From Hordeum vulgare subsp. vulgare (Eukaryota > Streptophyta > Magnoliopsida > Poales > Poaceae), in assembly GCF_904849725.1 (NCBI RefSeq), contig NC_058522.1, positions 230,987,084-231,051,083 of the forward strand: a stretch of 64,000 nt of DNA, read 5' to 3'. The translations under genes and the position numbers were made by a program. The notes beneath the pieces are model-generated. The model was not told the origin of the DNA. It worked only from the letters and a program-made list of their open reading frames with translations, and ran no database searches. This document shows, piece by piece, positions 47,723 through 58,103 of the stretch (within the stretch, counting starts at the first letter, position 1; every line of letters begins with the position of its first letter).

Positions 47723-50664
47723 CTAAGTCACCTCAATGGGGATATGTATCTCCCCAACAAGAAAATCATACTTCATCTTGACACGAGGAATAGGGCATTC
47801 AAAGCTCCCAATAAGAATCGATGAAGTCTTTTCGATAGCATTGATGCAATGTACTTGATATCGTTTCTTCGGAAAGTGCACTGTATGCTCATTACCGTTG
47901 ACATGGAAAGTGACATTGCCTTTGTTGCAATCTATAACAGCCCCTGCCGTGTTTAAAAAGGGTCTTCCGAGGATGATAGCCATGACATCATCCTTAGGAA
48001 TATCCAAGATAATAAAGTCTGTTAAGATAGTGGTGTTAGCAACCACAACAGGCACATCCTCGCAAATGCCGATAGGTAAAGTAGTTGATTTGTCGGCCAT
48101 TTGCACAGAAATTTCAGTGGGTGTCAACTTATCTAATTCAAATCTATGATAAAAAGAGAGCGGCGTAACACTAACACCGGCTCCAAAGTCACATAAGGGA
48201 GTTCTTACGTAGTTTCCTTTAATGGAGCAAGGTATAGTGGGCACTCCGGGATCACCAAGTTTCTTAGGAGTTCCACCTTTGAAAGTGTAATTGTCAAGCA
48301 TGATGGAGATCTCAAGATCTCGTATCTTCCGTTTATTGGTCACAATATCTTTCATGTACTTGGCATACAGAGACATTTTGAGCATATCACTTAACCGCAT
48401 CTGCAGAAAGATGGGTCTTATCATCTCAACGAAGCGCTCAAAATCCTCATCATCCTTTTTCTTCGATGGCTTAGGAGGAAAGGGCATTGGTCTCTGAACC
48501 CATGGCTCCCTTTCTTTACCATGCTTCCTAGCAGCGAAGTCATTCTTATCGTATCTCTTAGGTTGTGGGTTATCAGGATTAACCGTAGGTTCAATCTCCA
48601 CATCCTCATCATTGCTAAGTTGAGCATTATTATGAACATCACTGTCCATATTGTCACCAGGTTCATGTTCATCACCAGATTATGTTTCTGCATCAGACGC
48701 AGAAATATCATTAGGTTCTTCAGGTGTGATAGTATTTGGTGAACTCGCATGTAGGTTTCTATCATCCTTCTTCTTCTCCTTAGGTTTCTATCATCGTTCT
48801 TCTTCTCCTTAGGATGACTGGGTGTATCAGCATTAATTCCTTGATAATCTTGATCAATTCTCTTAGGATGGCCTTCAGGATACAATGGTTCCTGAGTCAT
48901 TTTGCCTCCTCTAGTAATGACTCTGACAGAGTTGTCATTTAATTCATTGAGCAAGTCATTCTGAGCTTTAAGTACTTGTTCTACCTGAGTAGTAATCATA
49001 GAGGCATGTTTACTCAGAAGCTTCAGGTCATTGACGTTTGTGTCTACACAAGCACTTAAATGGCTAAGCATACGAGCACTTTGTTGCAAATGTCTGCTAA
49101 CATAATCATTGAAACTCTGTTGTTTGGCAACAAAGTTGTCAAATTCATCAAAGCATAGGCTAGTAGGTTTGTCAAAAGGAATATCACTCTCATCAAACCT
49201 ACGCAGAGAATTCACTTCTACTACTTGTATCGGGTTATCGAGACCATGGATCTCTTCGATAGGAGGTAGATTGTTGACATCTTCAGATTTAATGCCTTTC
49301 TCTTGCGTAGATTTCTTGGCTTCTTGCATATCTTCGGGACTGAGGAATAGAATACCTTTTTTCTTAGGAGTTCGCTTAGGAGGTGGTTCGGGAATAGTCC
49401 AAGCATTATCGTTGATCAAGATGTTATTCAGAAGGGTCTCAGCTTGTTCGATTGTTCGTTCCCTAAAAACACAACCGGCACAACTATCTAGGTGGTCTCT
49501 AGAGGCATCGGTTAGTCCGTTATAGAAGATATCAAGTATCTCGTTCTTCTTAAGAGGGTGATCAGGCAAAGCATTTTGTAGGTAGATGAGGCTCCCCCAA
49601 GCTTGTGTGAGACTCTCTTCTTTGAGTTGAGCAAAGTTGTATATTTCCTGCAGGGCAGCTTGCTTCTTATGGACAGGGAAATATTTCTCACAGAAGTAAT
49701 AGACCATATCCTGGGGACTACTCACACATCCAGGAGCAAGAGAGGTGAACCAGGCTTTAGCATCATCCTTTAGAGAGAAAGGAAACAACTTAAGGATATA
49801 GTAGTAGCGGATCTTCTCCTCAGTAGTGAAAAGGGTGGCTATATCGTGTAGTTTGGTAAGATGGGCTACGACCGTCTCAGACTCATAACTATGGAAAGGA
49901 TCATATTCGACTAGAGAGATTATCTTAGGGTCGACAGAGAATTCATAATCCTTATCGATGATAAAGATAGGTGAAGTGGCAAACTTCGGGTCGTATTTCA
50001 TCCTAGCTTTCATAGATTTTTCCTTCCACTTGAGAAGTAATTTCTCAGCGTCATAGGCATCCTTACACACAAGAAAATCCTCAGCTATCTCTCCCTCCGT
50101 AACGTAACCCTCAGGTATATCAGGCAATTCATATCTAGGAGAGCTAGATCTAGCAGGAGCAAAAGCAGGTTCTATCTCAATAGTATCGGCAGTTTCAGAA
50201 GCATCACGAGCATTGGCAGTAACTCTAGCAATATGAGCATCAAGGAACACCCCTAGTGGCACATCAGGCAAAGTAGTATCTATAGCAGTATTAAGCATAG
50301 CATCATCAGGCAAGGCAGTATTAGGCATAGCATATCTAGAAGTATCAAGCAAAGCAGTATCATGCATAGCATCTCTAGCATCATCAGGCATAGCATCTCT
50401 AGCAGTATCACGCATAGCATCTCTAGCAGTATCATGCATAGCATCTCTAGCAGTATCAGGCAATGCAGTATCAGGCATAGCAGCATCATAAACATCATCA
50501 AGCACACGCGACATATCAAGATTTCTAGCAGGAGGTGATGTCGCAAACTTACTCATAACTGAAGGTGAATCAAGTGCAGAGCTAGATGGCAATTCCTTAC
50601 CTCCCCTCGTAGTTGAGGGCAAAACTCTGGTTTTTGGATCCTTCAGATTCTTCATAGTGATCAC
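47723..50664 (-). pseudogene. Element B gag-protease, frameshifted by a 29-bp duplication
   Basis: Long gag frame from ATG 50664. It has a Ser/Pro-rich N-terminus, an 8-residue repeat region (50480-50290, units like DTARDAM), 'YEFSVDPKIISLVEYDPFHS', core 'FPFSLKDDAKAWFTSLAPG' (about 49775), 'YYFCEKYFPVHKKQAALQEI', 'FAQLKEESLTQAWGSLIYLQ', and a coiled-coil-like C-terminus to about 48810. A 29-bp tandem duplication at 48752-48809 shifts the frame. The correct frame also has a TAA near 48679, then an open stretch from 48649 with the retropepsin 'CDFGAGVSVTPLSFYHRFEL' and 'ILGRPFLNTAGAVIDCNKGN' to the stop at 47723. The usual DLGA/DSGA is DFGA here. No RT or integrase follows. Confidence 0.85.
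50364..50459 (-). repeat. Four 24-bp in-frame repeats in element B gag
   Basis: 'gcatagcatctctagca' starts at 50364, 50388, 50412 and 50436, exactly 24 bp apart. Less regular copies flank it. Each unit encodes eight residues (DTARDAMx). Element A has only a short version of this region. Confidence 0.9.
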
Positions 50665-50704
50665 CAGATATAAATCCCAAGTGACTCAGAGAATATAGCA
50701 ATCG

Positions 50705-50724
50705 CTTCCCTGGCAACAGCGCCA
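50705..50724 (-). other. Element B primer binding site (tRNA-Asp type)
   Basis: Own-strand TGGCGCTGTTGCCAGGGAAG, six bases after the LTR end. It is two changes from TGGCGCCGTTGCCGGGGAAG of element A and complementary to the plant tRNA-Asp 3' end. Confidence 0.8.
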
Positions 50725-50730
50725 GAAAAA

Positions 50731-52057
50731 TGTTGTTTAGCAGATCTCTGGCAATGGCTAGACAAATGCTATTCTCGATTGCTCAACAACTAGAAATTGT
50801 CTTGCAATGACCCACCAATGCGTGTGATCGAGGCAGTTTTTGAGGGTAGAGTATTCAACCCAAATTTGTTGGTTCGCCGGACAGGAAGTGAGAGGATACT
50901 CTCAAATATTAGCAGCTGAATGTGTCAGGCTCAACCACACCTGAAAGATTAGTATCTACAAGCAAAGTATCAACAACAAAGTAGTATGATAACAACGGTG
51001 TGAGAAACGATCTGTTGACGGCAGACTATTCCTAACGATTGTATCAATGGTGCTAGAAGTTGCCGGTAGACGGGAAATATTCTTTCTCGTCAACGACGTG
51101 CGAACCAGTATTGTAGCAGGTAGCAGCAGTGTAACGAGTAGCAGCAGTGGCAAGGAACAGAAACAGTGACAACAGTAGCAAGTAACAGCAGAGGAAGCAA
51201 GTAATAGCAGCAGCAACAGTAGCAACAGCAGCAGAGCAAGACAAGTAACAACAGCAGTGGGACAAACTCGTAGGCAATGGGTCGGTGATTTGTTTGGATT
51301 ATATTCATCATGAAATAGTCATAACACGGAGAGATATGTTGCTAGCTCCCATTCGTCAATGTGATGTAGGCATGCATTCCGTGTGTCGTCATACGTGCTT
51401 AGGGAAAAGAACTTGCATGACATCTATTGTCCATCCCTCCCGTGGCAGCGGGGTCCAAAAGGAAACTACGGGATATTAAGGTTCTCCTTTTAATAAAGAA
51501 CCGGACCAACGCATTAGCACTTGGTGAACACATGAACTCCTCAAACTATGGTCATCACCGGGAATGGTTTCGGTTATTGTCACTCCGGGGTTGCCGGGTC
51601 ATAACACATAGTAGGTAACTACAACTTGCAAGATTGGATCTAAAACACACATATATTGGTGACAACATAATAATTTCAGATCTGAAATCATGGCACTCGG
51701 GCCCTAGTCACAAGCATTAAGCATGGGAAAGTAGTAGCAACATTAATCTCAGAACATTGTGGATACTAGGGATCAATCCCTGTCAAAACTAACTCGATTA
51801 CATGATAGATCTCATCCTACTCATCACCGCCCAGCAAGCCTACGGATAGATTACTCACGAACGATGAAGAGCTTCATGGAATTGGAGAGGGAAGTAGGTT
51901 GATGATGACGATGACGATGATTTCCCCTCTCCGGAGCCCAAAACGGACTCCAGATCTGCCCTCCAGATGAAGAACTGGATGTGGCGGCGCCTCTGCAAAT
52001 TAGAGTCCAAAACAAGGGAAAAGAGATTGGAAAAGTAGATACGATGGAGACGTATCA
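50731..52057 (-). repeat. Element B 5' LTR with promoter deletion
   Basis: 1327 bp. Compared with the 3' LTR, about 325 bp is missing at 51994/51995 (equivalent to 43588-43910). The deletion includes the TATA region and most of U3 next to it. Confidence 0.88.
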
Positions 52058-52253
52058 CATCATCATAAGCATCATGGGCAGCAGAAGTAGCATCATCAAG
52101 CACAGGCGACATATCAAGATTTCTAGCAGGAGGCGAAGTTGCAAACTTACTCATAACTGAGGGTGAATCAAGTGCAAAGCTAGATGGCAGTTCCTTACCT
52201 CTCCTCATAGTGGAAGGCAAGATTTTAGTTCTTGGATCTTTCGGATTCCTCAT
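52058..52253 (-). pseudogene. Element A gag, N-terminal part
   Basis: From ATG 52253 (MRNPKDPRTKILPSTMRRGK) the frame matches the first ~65 residues of element B gag, including 'SPSVMSKFATSPPARNLDMS', and stops matching at 52058, where element B ends. The open frame beyond this point (to 51855) is LTR sequence of element B. The rest of this gag is at 42311 and lower. The split is caused only by the insertion; there is no other lesion in this piece. Confidence 0.85.
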
Positions 52254-52301
52254 AGTGATCAGCAGACAAAAATCCCAAGTGACTCAGAGAATATAGTTGT
52301 G

Positions 52302-52321
52302 CTTCCCCGGCAACGGCGCCA
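52302..52321 (-). other. Element A primer binding site (tRNA-Asp)
   Basis: Own-strand TGGCGCCGTTGCCGGGGAAG, eleven bases after the LTR end. It pairs fully, as far as I can recall the tRNA, with the 3' end of plant tRNA-Asp(GUC). Confidence 0.85.
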
Positions 52322-52332
52322 GAGAAAGGTCT

Positions 52333-53404
52333 TGATAACCCACAAGTGTAGGGGATCGCAACAGTTTTCGAGGGTAGAGTATTCGACCCAAATTTGTTGA
52401 TTCGCCTCAAGGGGAAATGAAAGAATATTCTCAAGTATTAGCAGCTGAGTTTGTCAAATTCAACCACACCTGAAAGATTAGTGTCTGCAAGCAAAGTATC
52501 AGTAGCAAAGTAGTATGATAGCAACGGTGCCAGAAATGATCTGTTGACGGCAGACTATTCCTCACTATTGTATCAATGGCGCCAGTAAGTTGCACGTGGA
52601 CGGGGAACTATTCTTCCCCGCCAACGGTGACGAAAAAGGATCTTGCAACAAGTAACAACGAAGTAGCAAGGAACAGCAGTAGCAGCAGCAGCAGAGTAAC
52701 AATAGTAGCAACAGTAGTAGCAAAGTGGCCCAATCCCTTTTGTAGCAAGGGACAAACCTAGACAAAGTAACGTAGTAAGGACCAGTAGTAAAAGACTCGG
52801 AGGCAGCGGATCGGTGATGGATGAGTATGACGGATGTGATTCATCATGTAACAGCTATAACACAGAGAGATATGTAACTAGCTCCCGTTCGTCAATATAA
52901 TATAGGCATGTATTCCGTATGTAGTCGTACGTGCTTAGGGAAAAGAACTTGCATGGCATCTATTGTACATCCCTCCCGTGGCAGCGGGGTCCTAATGGAA
53001 ACTACGGGATATTAAGGTTCTCCTTTTAATAAAGAACCGGACCAACGCATTAACACGTGGTGAATACATGAACTCCTCATACTATGGTCATCTCCGTGAG
53101 TGGTTCCGGCTATTGTCACTCCGGGGTTGCCGGGTCATAACACATAGTAGGTGACTACAACTTGCAAGATAGGATGTAAAACACACATATATTGGCGACA
53201 ACATAATAGGTTCATATCTGAAATCATGGCACTCTGGCCCTAGTGACAAGCATTAAGCATGGCAAAGTAGTAGCAACATCAATCTAGAACATAGTGGGTA
53301 CTAGGGATCAATCCCCATCAGACTAACTCGATTACATGATAGATCTCATCCAACCCATCACCGTCGAGCAAGCCTATGATGAGATTACTCACGAACGGTG
53401 AAGA
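52333..53404 (-). repeat. Element A 5' LTR, 3' two-thirds
   Basis: Starts 'tgataacccacaagtgtagggg', the same terminus as 34438, and runs collinear with the 3' LTR to 53404, where element E is inserted. It resumes at 61601. Confidence 0.9.
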
Positions 53405-55027
53405 TCTTTGATGTTTGCTTCGTATCCCTTGCAACGACGCCAGAAATAGTTGTGTCGACGGCACCAGGAATCCTTCAGCTATGGCTACGCCTTGAGGGAC
53501 ATCCTAGGCAAGTATGCAAAGGATTTCCCCCGTGGCCTTGGAGCCTTGCGTTGGTGTTCCCTCGAAGCGGAAAGGGTGATGTAGCACAGCGACGGTAAGT
53601 ATTTCCCTCAGTTTGAGAATCAAGGTATCAATTAGGCGGAAGAGTATCTCAAGATCCTGCACAAACACAAAATCTTGCACCCAACGCTATGAAGGGGTTG
53701 TCAATCCCTTATAGATTGTTTGCCAAGTCAGAACTGAAAGCAACAAAGTAACAAAGCAAAGTAAAAGAGGAGATGTAAACGATGGATATGAATAGACCCG
53801 GGGGCCGTAGTGTTTACTAGTGGCTTCTCTCTTAAAAGCAAGTAGACAGTGGGTGACCAAATTACTGTCGAGCAATTGAGAGAACTGCGCAAAGTCGTGA
53901 CGATATCTATTCAATGATTATTTCTATAGGCATCACGTCCGAAACAAGTAGACCGATACTTTCTGCATCTACTACTATTACTCCACACGTCGACCGCTAT
54001 CTAGCATGCATCTAGTGTATTAAGTCCATAAGAACAGAGTAACGCCTTAAGCAAGATGACATGATGTAGAGGGATAATCTCAAACCAATGATAAAAACCC
54101 CATCTTTTTACCCTTGATGGCAAGTGCTTGATATGTGCCTTGTTGCCCCTACTGTCACTGGGAAAGGTCACCACATGGTAGAACCTAAAACCAAGCACTT
54201 CTCCCATTGCAAGAATCATAGATCTAGTTGGCCAAACAAAACCCAAGACTCGGAGAGACTTACAAGGATATCAAATCATGCATATAAGAAATCAGCAAAG
54301 ACTCAAATATATATCATAGATAATCTGATCACAAATCCACAATTCATCGAATCTCGACAAACACACCGCCAAAGAAGATTACATTGGATAGATCTCCATG
54401 AATATCATGGAGAACTTTGTATTGAAGATCCAAGAGAGAGAAGAAGCCATCTAGCTACTAACTATCGCCCCGTAGGTGTGAAGTGAACTACTCACGAGTC
54501 ATTGGAGGGGCGATGATGATGATGAAAAAGCCCTCCAACTCCAAAGTCCCCTCCGGCAGGGCGTCGGGAAGGGTCTCCAGATGAGATCTCGCGGAAACGA
54601 AATCTTGTGGCGGCGGAAAAGTATTTTCGAGGCTCCCCTGATTTTTTGCGGAATATTTGGGAATTTATAGGCCAAAGACCTACGTCAGGGGGCTGCCATG
54701 GAGGCTACAAACCTGCCCACCGCCGCCTCCCACTGGCGGCGGAGTGGGGGCTTGTGGGCTCCCTGGAGCCCACCTGGCTTGGCCCAAAAGCCCCCTGGTC
54801 TTCTTCCGTACGGGAAAAAATCATTTCGGGGTTTTTCTTCCGTTTGGACTCCGTTCCAAAATCAGATCTGAAAAAAGTCAAAAACACGGAAAAAACTGGA
54901 ACTGGCACTTGGCACTGAATTAATAAGTTAGTCCCAAAAAGATATAAAAAGATACATAAAACAACCAAAGAAGACAAGATAACAACGTGAAACCATCAAA
55001 AATTATAGATACGTTTGAGGCGTATCA
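53405..55027 (-). repeat. Element E 3' LTR
   Basis: About 1623 bp, own-strand start TGATACGCCTCAAACG at 55027. Near the 3' end are two PBS-like pieces, 'ccttgcaacgacgccag' (53437-53453) and 'gacggcaccaggaat' (53457-53471). The probable TATA (own strand CTATAAATTCC) is at 54660-54670. Confidence 0.88.
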
Positions 55028-55042
55028 AGCATCCCCAAGCTT
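55028..55042 (-). other. Element E polypurine tract
   Basis: Own-strand AAGCTTGGGGATGCT at the LTR boundary, identical to element 4. Confidence 0.85.
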
Positions 55043-57669
55043 AACTCCTGCTCGTCCTTGAGTAGGGAAGTGATAAGAATGAATTTTTGATGCTTTCATG
55101 CTACCTAGCATAGGTGTCCTTTGTAATTCCTCTTATGTGATGTGAATGTTCAGATCCATTAGATTCAAAAGAATAGTTTGCTATTGACGTGGAAGCAATA
55201 ATAATTCAAGCAAACTAGCAAAGTAATCATGAACTTTCAAAATAACAAGGCCAAAAGAAAGTTATCCCTACAAAAGCATATAGTCTGGCTATGCTCTATC
55301 ATCATTGCACAATGAATTTAAATCATGCACAACCCCGGTATTGGTCAAGTAATTGTTTCACACCTTTACTTTCCCAAACATTTTCAACTCTCACGCAATA
55401 GATGAGCGTGAGCCATGGTTATAGAACTATAGATGGTGTGTAGTGGAGGTTGCAAGACAAAAAGGGAGAAGATAGTCACATTAACTAGGCATATCAATGA
55501 GCTGTGTAGATGCTCATCAATAGATATCAATGTGAATGAGTAGGGATTGCCATACAAATGATGCACTAGAGCTACGAGTATGTGAAAGCTCTTCAAGAAA
55601 ACTAGTGGGTGTGCATCCAACTTGCTTGCTCACGAAGACCTATGGCAATTTTGAGGAAGCCTATCATTGGAATATACAAGTTATATAATGAAAATTTCCC
55701 ACTAGCTATATGGTGGTGACAAAACGAGAGACTCTCAATCATGAAGATCATCGTGCTTAATATGCACAAGTGTGGAAGGAGTGGTAGCATTGTCCCTTCT
55801 CTCTTTTTCTCTTTTTTTATTTAGTGGGCTCTTTGGCCTCTTTTTTTGTGGGCTTCTTTGGCTTATTTTATTTCCTCACATGGGACAATGCTCCATTAAT
55901 GATTATCATCACACTTTCAACTCAAAACTTAGAGTAACAATGACTCTATATGGAATGCCTTCGGTAGTGTACCGTGGCAATGATCTAGCATGACATAGAC
56001 ATCAATGGAAACATCATGCTAGCTATCTTACGATCGTGCAATGGCAAGTAGACATGGTGGCACATGTCATGGTGGCAGTTGCATGGCAATATATCTCGGA
56101 ATGACTTTGAAAAAGCCATAGTAGGTAGGTATGGTGGCTGTTTTGAGGGAGGCTAGTGGTGGGTTTTGTGCACCGGCGAAAGTTGCACGACACTAAGAAG
56201 ATTGTGATGGTGGAGGGTGAAAGTGCATCTAAACCATGGACTCAACATTAGTCATGAAGAACTCATATACTTGTTGCAAAAGTTCTAGTAGTAATCGAAA
56301 CAAAGCATTCAACGCATACTCCTAGGGGAAGGGTTGGTAGGTATAAACCATCGTGCGATCCCGACCGCCACGCAAAGGATGACAATCAATATACTAATCA
56401 TGCTCAGATTTCATCACATAGCGGTTCACCATACGTGCATGCTACGGGAATCACTAACTTCAACACAAGTATTTTTCTAGATCTACAACAGCTTACTAGC
56501 ATGACTTCAATATTACCATAACCACAACTCAAAACTAATTGAGATGAATCAAACTTCTGTAACTATTCAATCCACATGAAGGTGGAAGTTTTTGTATCCC
56601 TTTGGATAAATTCCCCTTTTGAGACTACTTTCAAAGCATAGTTCAACTACCAAGCCACGAACTGCTGCGCTCTAAAAGATATAAGTGAAGCACACAGAGC
56701 AAATGTATCTAGCTCAAAAGATATAAGTGAATCACATGTGAGCTGAAATGTCTACCAAAAGATATAAGTGAAGCTCGACAAAATCACGGTGTGTGCATGT
56801 CTCTCTCTCTCTAGGTGTGTAGCAAGAATGATTGTGACACAACAAAAATAAAAGACTCCTACGATACAAGACTCTCCAAGCAAAAACACATAACATGTTG
56901 TGAATAAAAATATAGCCCCAAGTAACGTTACCGATGGATTGAAGACGAGAGAGGGGATGCCTTCCCGGGGAATCCCCAAGTTTAGGCTTTTACGACATCC
57001 TTGAATCTCTTGGGTGCCTTGGGAATCCCCAAGCTTGAGCTCTTGCCACTCTTTTATCTCTTTGTCCATAAGAACTTCTCCCAAAGCTTGAAAACTTCAC
57101 GACACGAAACTTAAACAGAAACTCGTGATAACATTAGTACAAGAAAGAAAACCACTGCTTCCTTAGGTAATGTGGCAAACTTAAATTCTACTTGTGTTAA
57201 TGTTGGGTTACTGTACTTTCAATCTTCCATGGCTAATACCCCCCTATACTATCCATAGTTTCATCAAAATAAGCAACCAACACAACAAAAACACAATCTG
57301 TTAACAGCAGACCAGTCTATAGCAATCTGTATGTTTCGTATACCTCTGTACTTCAAAAAGTATGAACAATTACGACAGTCTGAATAATTTGTGTAGCAAT
57401 CAGTAGCAAAAAGAATCAACTCAAAAGCTCTTACAGAAAAAAAATGAAAATTCTTTTTGTGAGCAGAAAGTTTCTGTCTTTTCCAGCATGACCAAACGAT
57501 CATCCCCAAGACTAATCATTACGGTTTTGCTTGGCACAAACGCAAAAAGAAACAAAAAAAATCATAACAGAATTATGAAAATGTGTAAAACACAAAACAG
57601 AATGAAAAAGGATAGTTTCGTTGGGTTGCCTCCCAACAAGCGCTTTTGTTTAACGCCCTTAGCTAGGCG
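55043..57669 (-). other. Element E 3' non-coding internal region
   Basis: About 2.6 kb, collinear with 21307-23965 of element 4, with a T/C-rich patch near 55795-55870. The minus-strand frame at 57084-56752 has a counterpart at 23387 but neither shows a domain. Confidence 0.75.
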
Positions 57670-58103
57670 AAAGTGATCACGTATAGTCATCTTTGGTGCT
57701 AAAACCATAGGTAGCCCTCATCATAGATTCATAAGGCAATCTTATTTTCTTCCTAGGGAAGTGCTCCATGCCCTTCTTTAAAGGAAATTGAAATCTAATA
57801 TTCCCTTCCTACATATCGATGATAGCACCAATAGTCTTTAGGAAAGGTCTACCAAGAATGACATGAAGGATTGCAATCTATGTCAAGTACAATAAAATCC
57901 ACGGGTACATAGTTCTTATTTGCAACAATAAGAACATCAACGATCCTCCCCATGGGTTTCTTGACAGTAGAATCCGCAAGATGCAAATTAAGAGAACACT
58001 CTTCAATCTCATGAAAACCAAGAATATCACATAAAGACTTTGGAATCGCGGAAACACTAGCACCCAAATCACACAAAGCATTGCACTCATAGTTTTTTTA
58101 TCT
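57670..58103 (-). pseudogene. Element E retropepsin remnant, frameshifted
   Basis: Begins in a frame different from gag, after an A7 run at 58092-58098. It encodes 'MCDLGASVSAIPKSLCDILG' (DLGA active-site motif at about 58073-58060) and 'PMGRIVDVLIVANKNYVPVD', ending 'DIDCNPSCHSW'. A small deletion near 57860 then changes frame. The remaining domain ('ILGRPFLKTIGAIIDM' then stop) is readable to about 57670. There is no polymerase downstream, as in A and B. Confidence 0.75.

Larger units (their letters stand above)
42312..52057 (-). mobile_element. Element B: non-autonomous gypsy element inserted in element A gag
   Basis: A 9746-bp reverse element with a perfect CATCA duplication (42307-42311 and 52058-52062). 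Same family and gene order as A: gag-protease, U3-like spacer, ATHILA-ORF1-like gene, 3' region. Its LTR 3' ends differ: B's LTRs extend about 75 bp further (to ...GCTAAACA or ...AAACAACA) than A's (...GGGTTATCA). Deleting B and one CATCA restores an open gag frame in A. Its 5' LTR lacks about 325 bp. LTR divergence in the first ~290 bp is about 6% by eye. Confidence 0.93.

Noticed and set aside
50364..50459. Regular 24-bp repeats as a CRISPR-like array
   Set aside because: There are no spacers. The units are directly adjacent, in frame, and inside gag of a plant retroelement.
52302..52321. tRNA-Asp gene fragments at the several 'ccccggcaacggcgcca' sites
   Set aside because: Only the 3' acceptor/T-arm end is present, always next to an LTR. 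They are primer binding sites or copies of them.
34438..53404. LTR-internal-LTR-internal-LTR order as a tandem multimer made by unequal recombination
   Set aside because: The exact CATCA duplication around 42312-52057 and the interrupted gag frame of element A show a simple insertion.
58090..58100. A AAA AAA C slippery heptamer between gag and protease of element E, suggesting programmed -1 frameshifting
   Set aside because: In related A and B, gag and protease are essentially one frame apart from clear mutations, and E has other frameshifts nearby. A simple indel in an A run is more likely.
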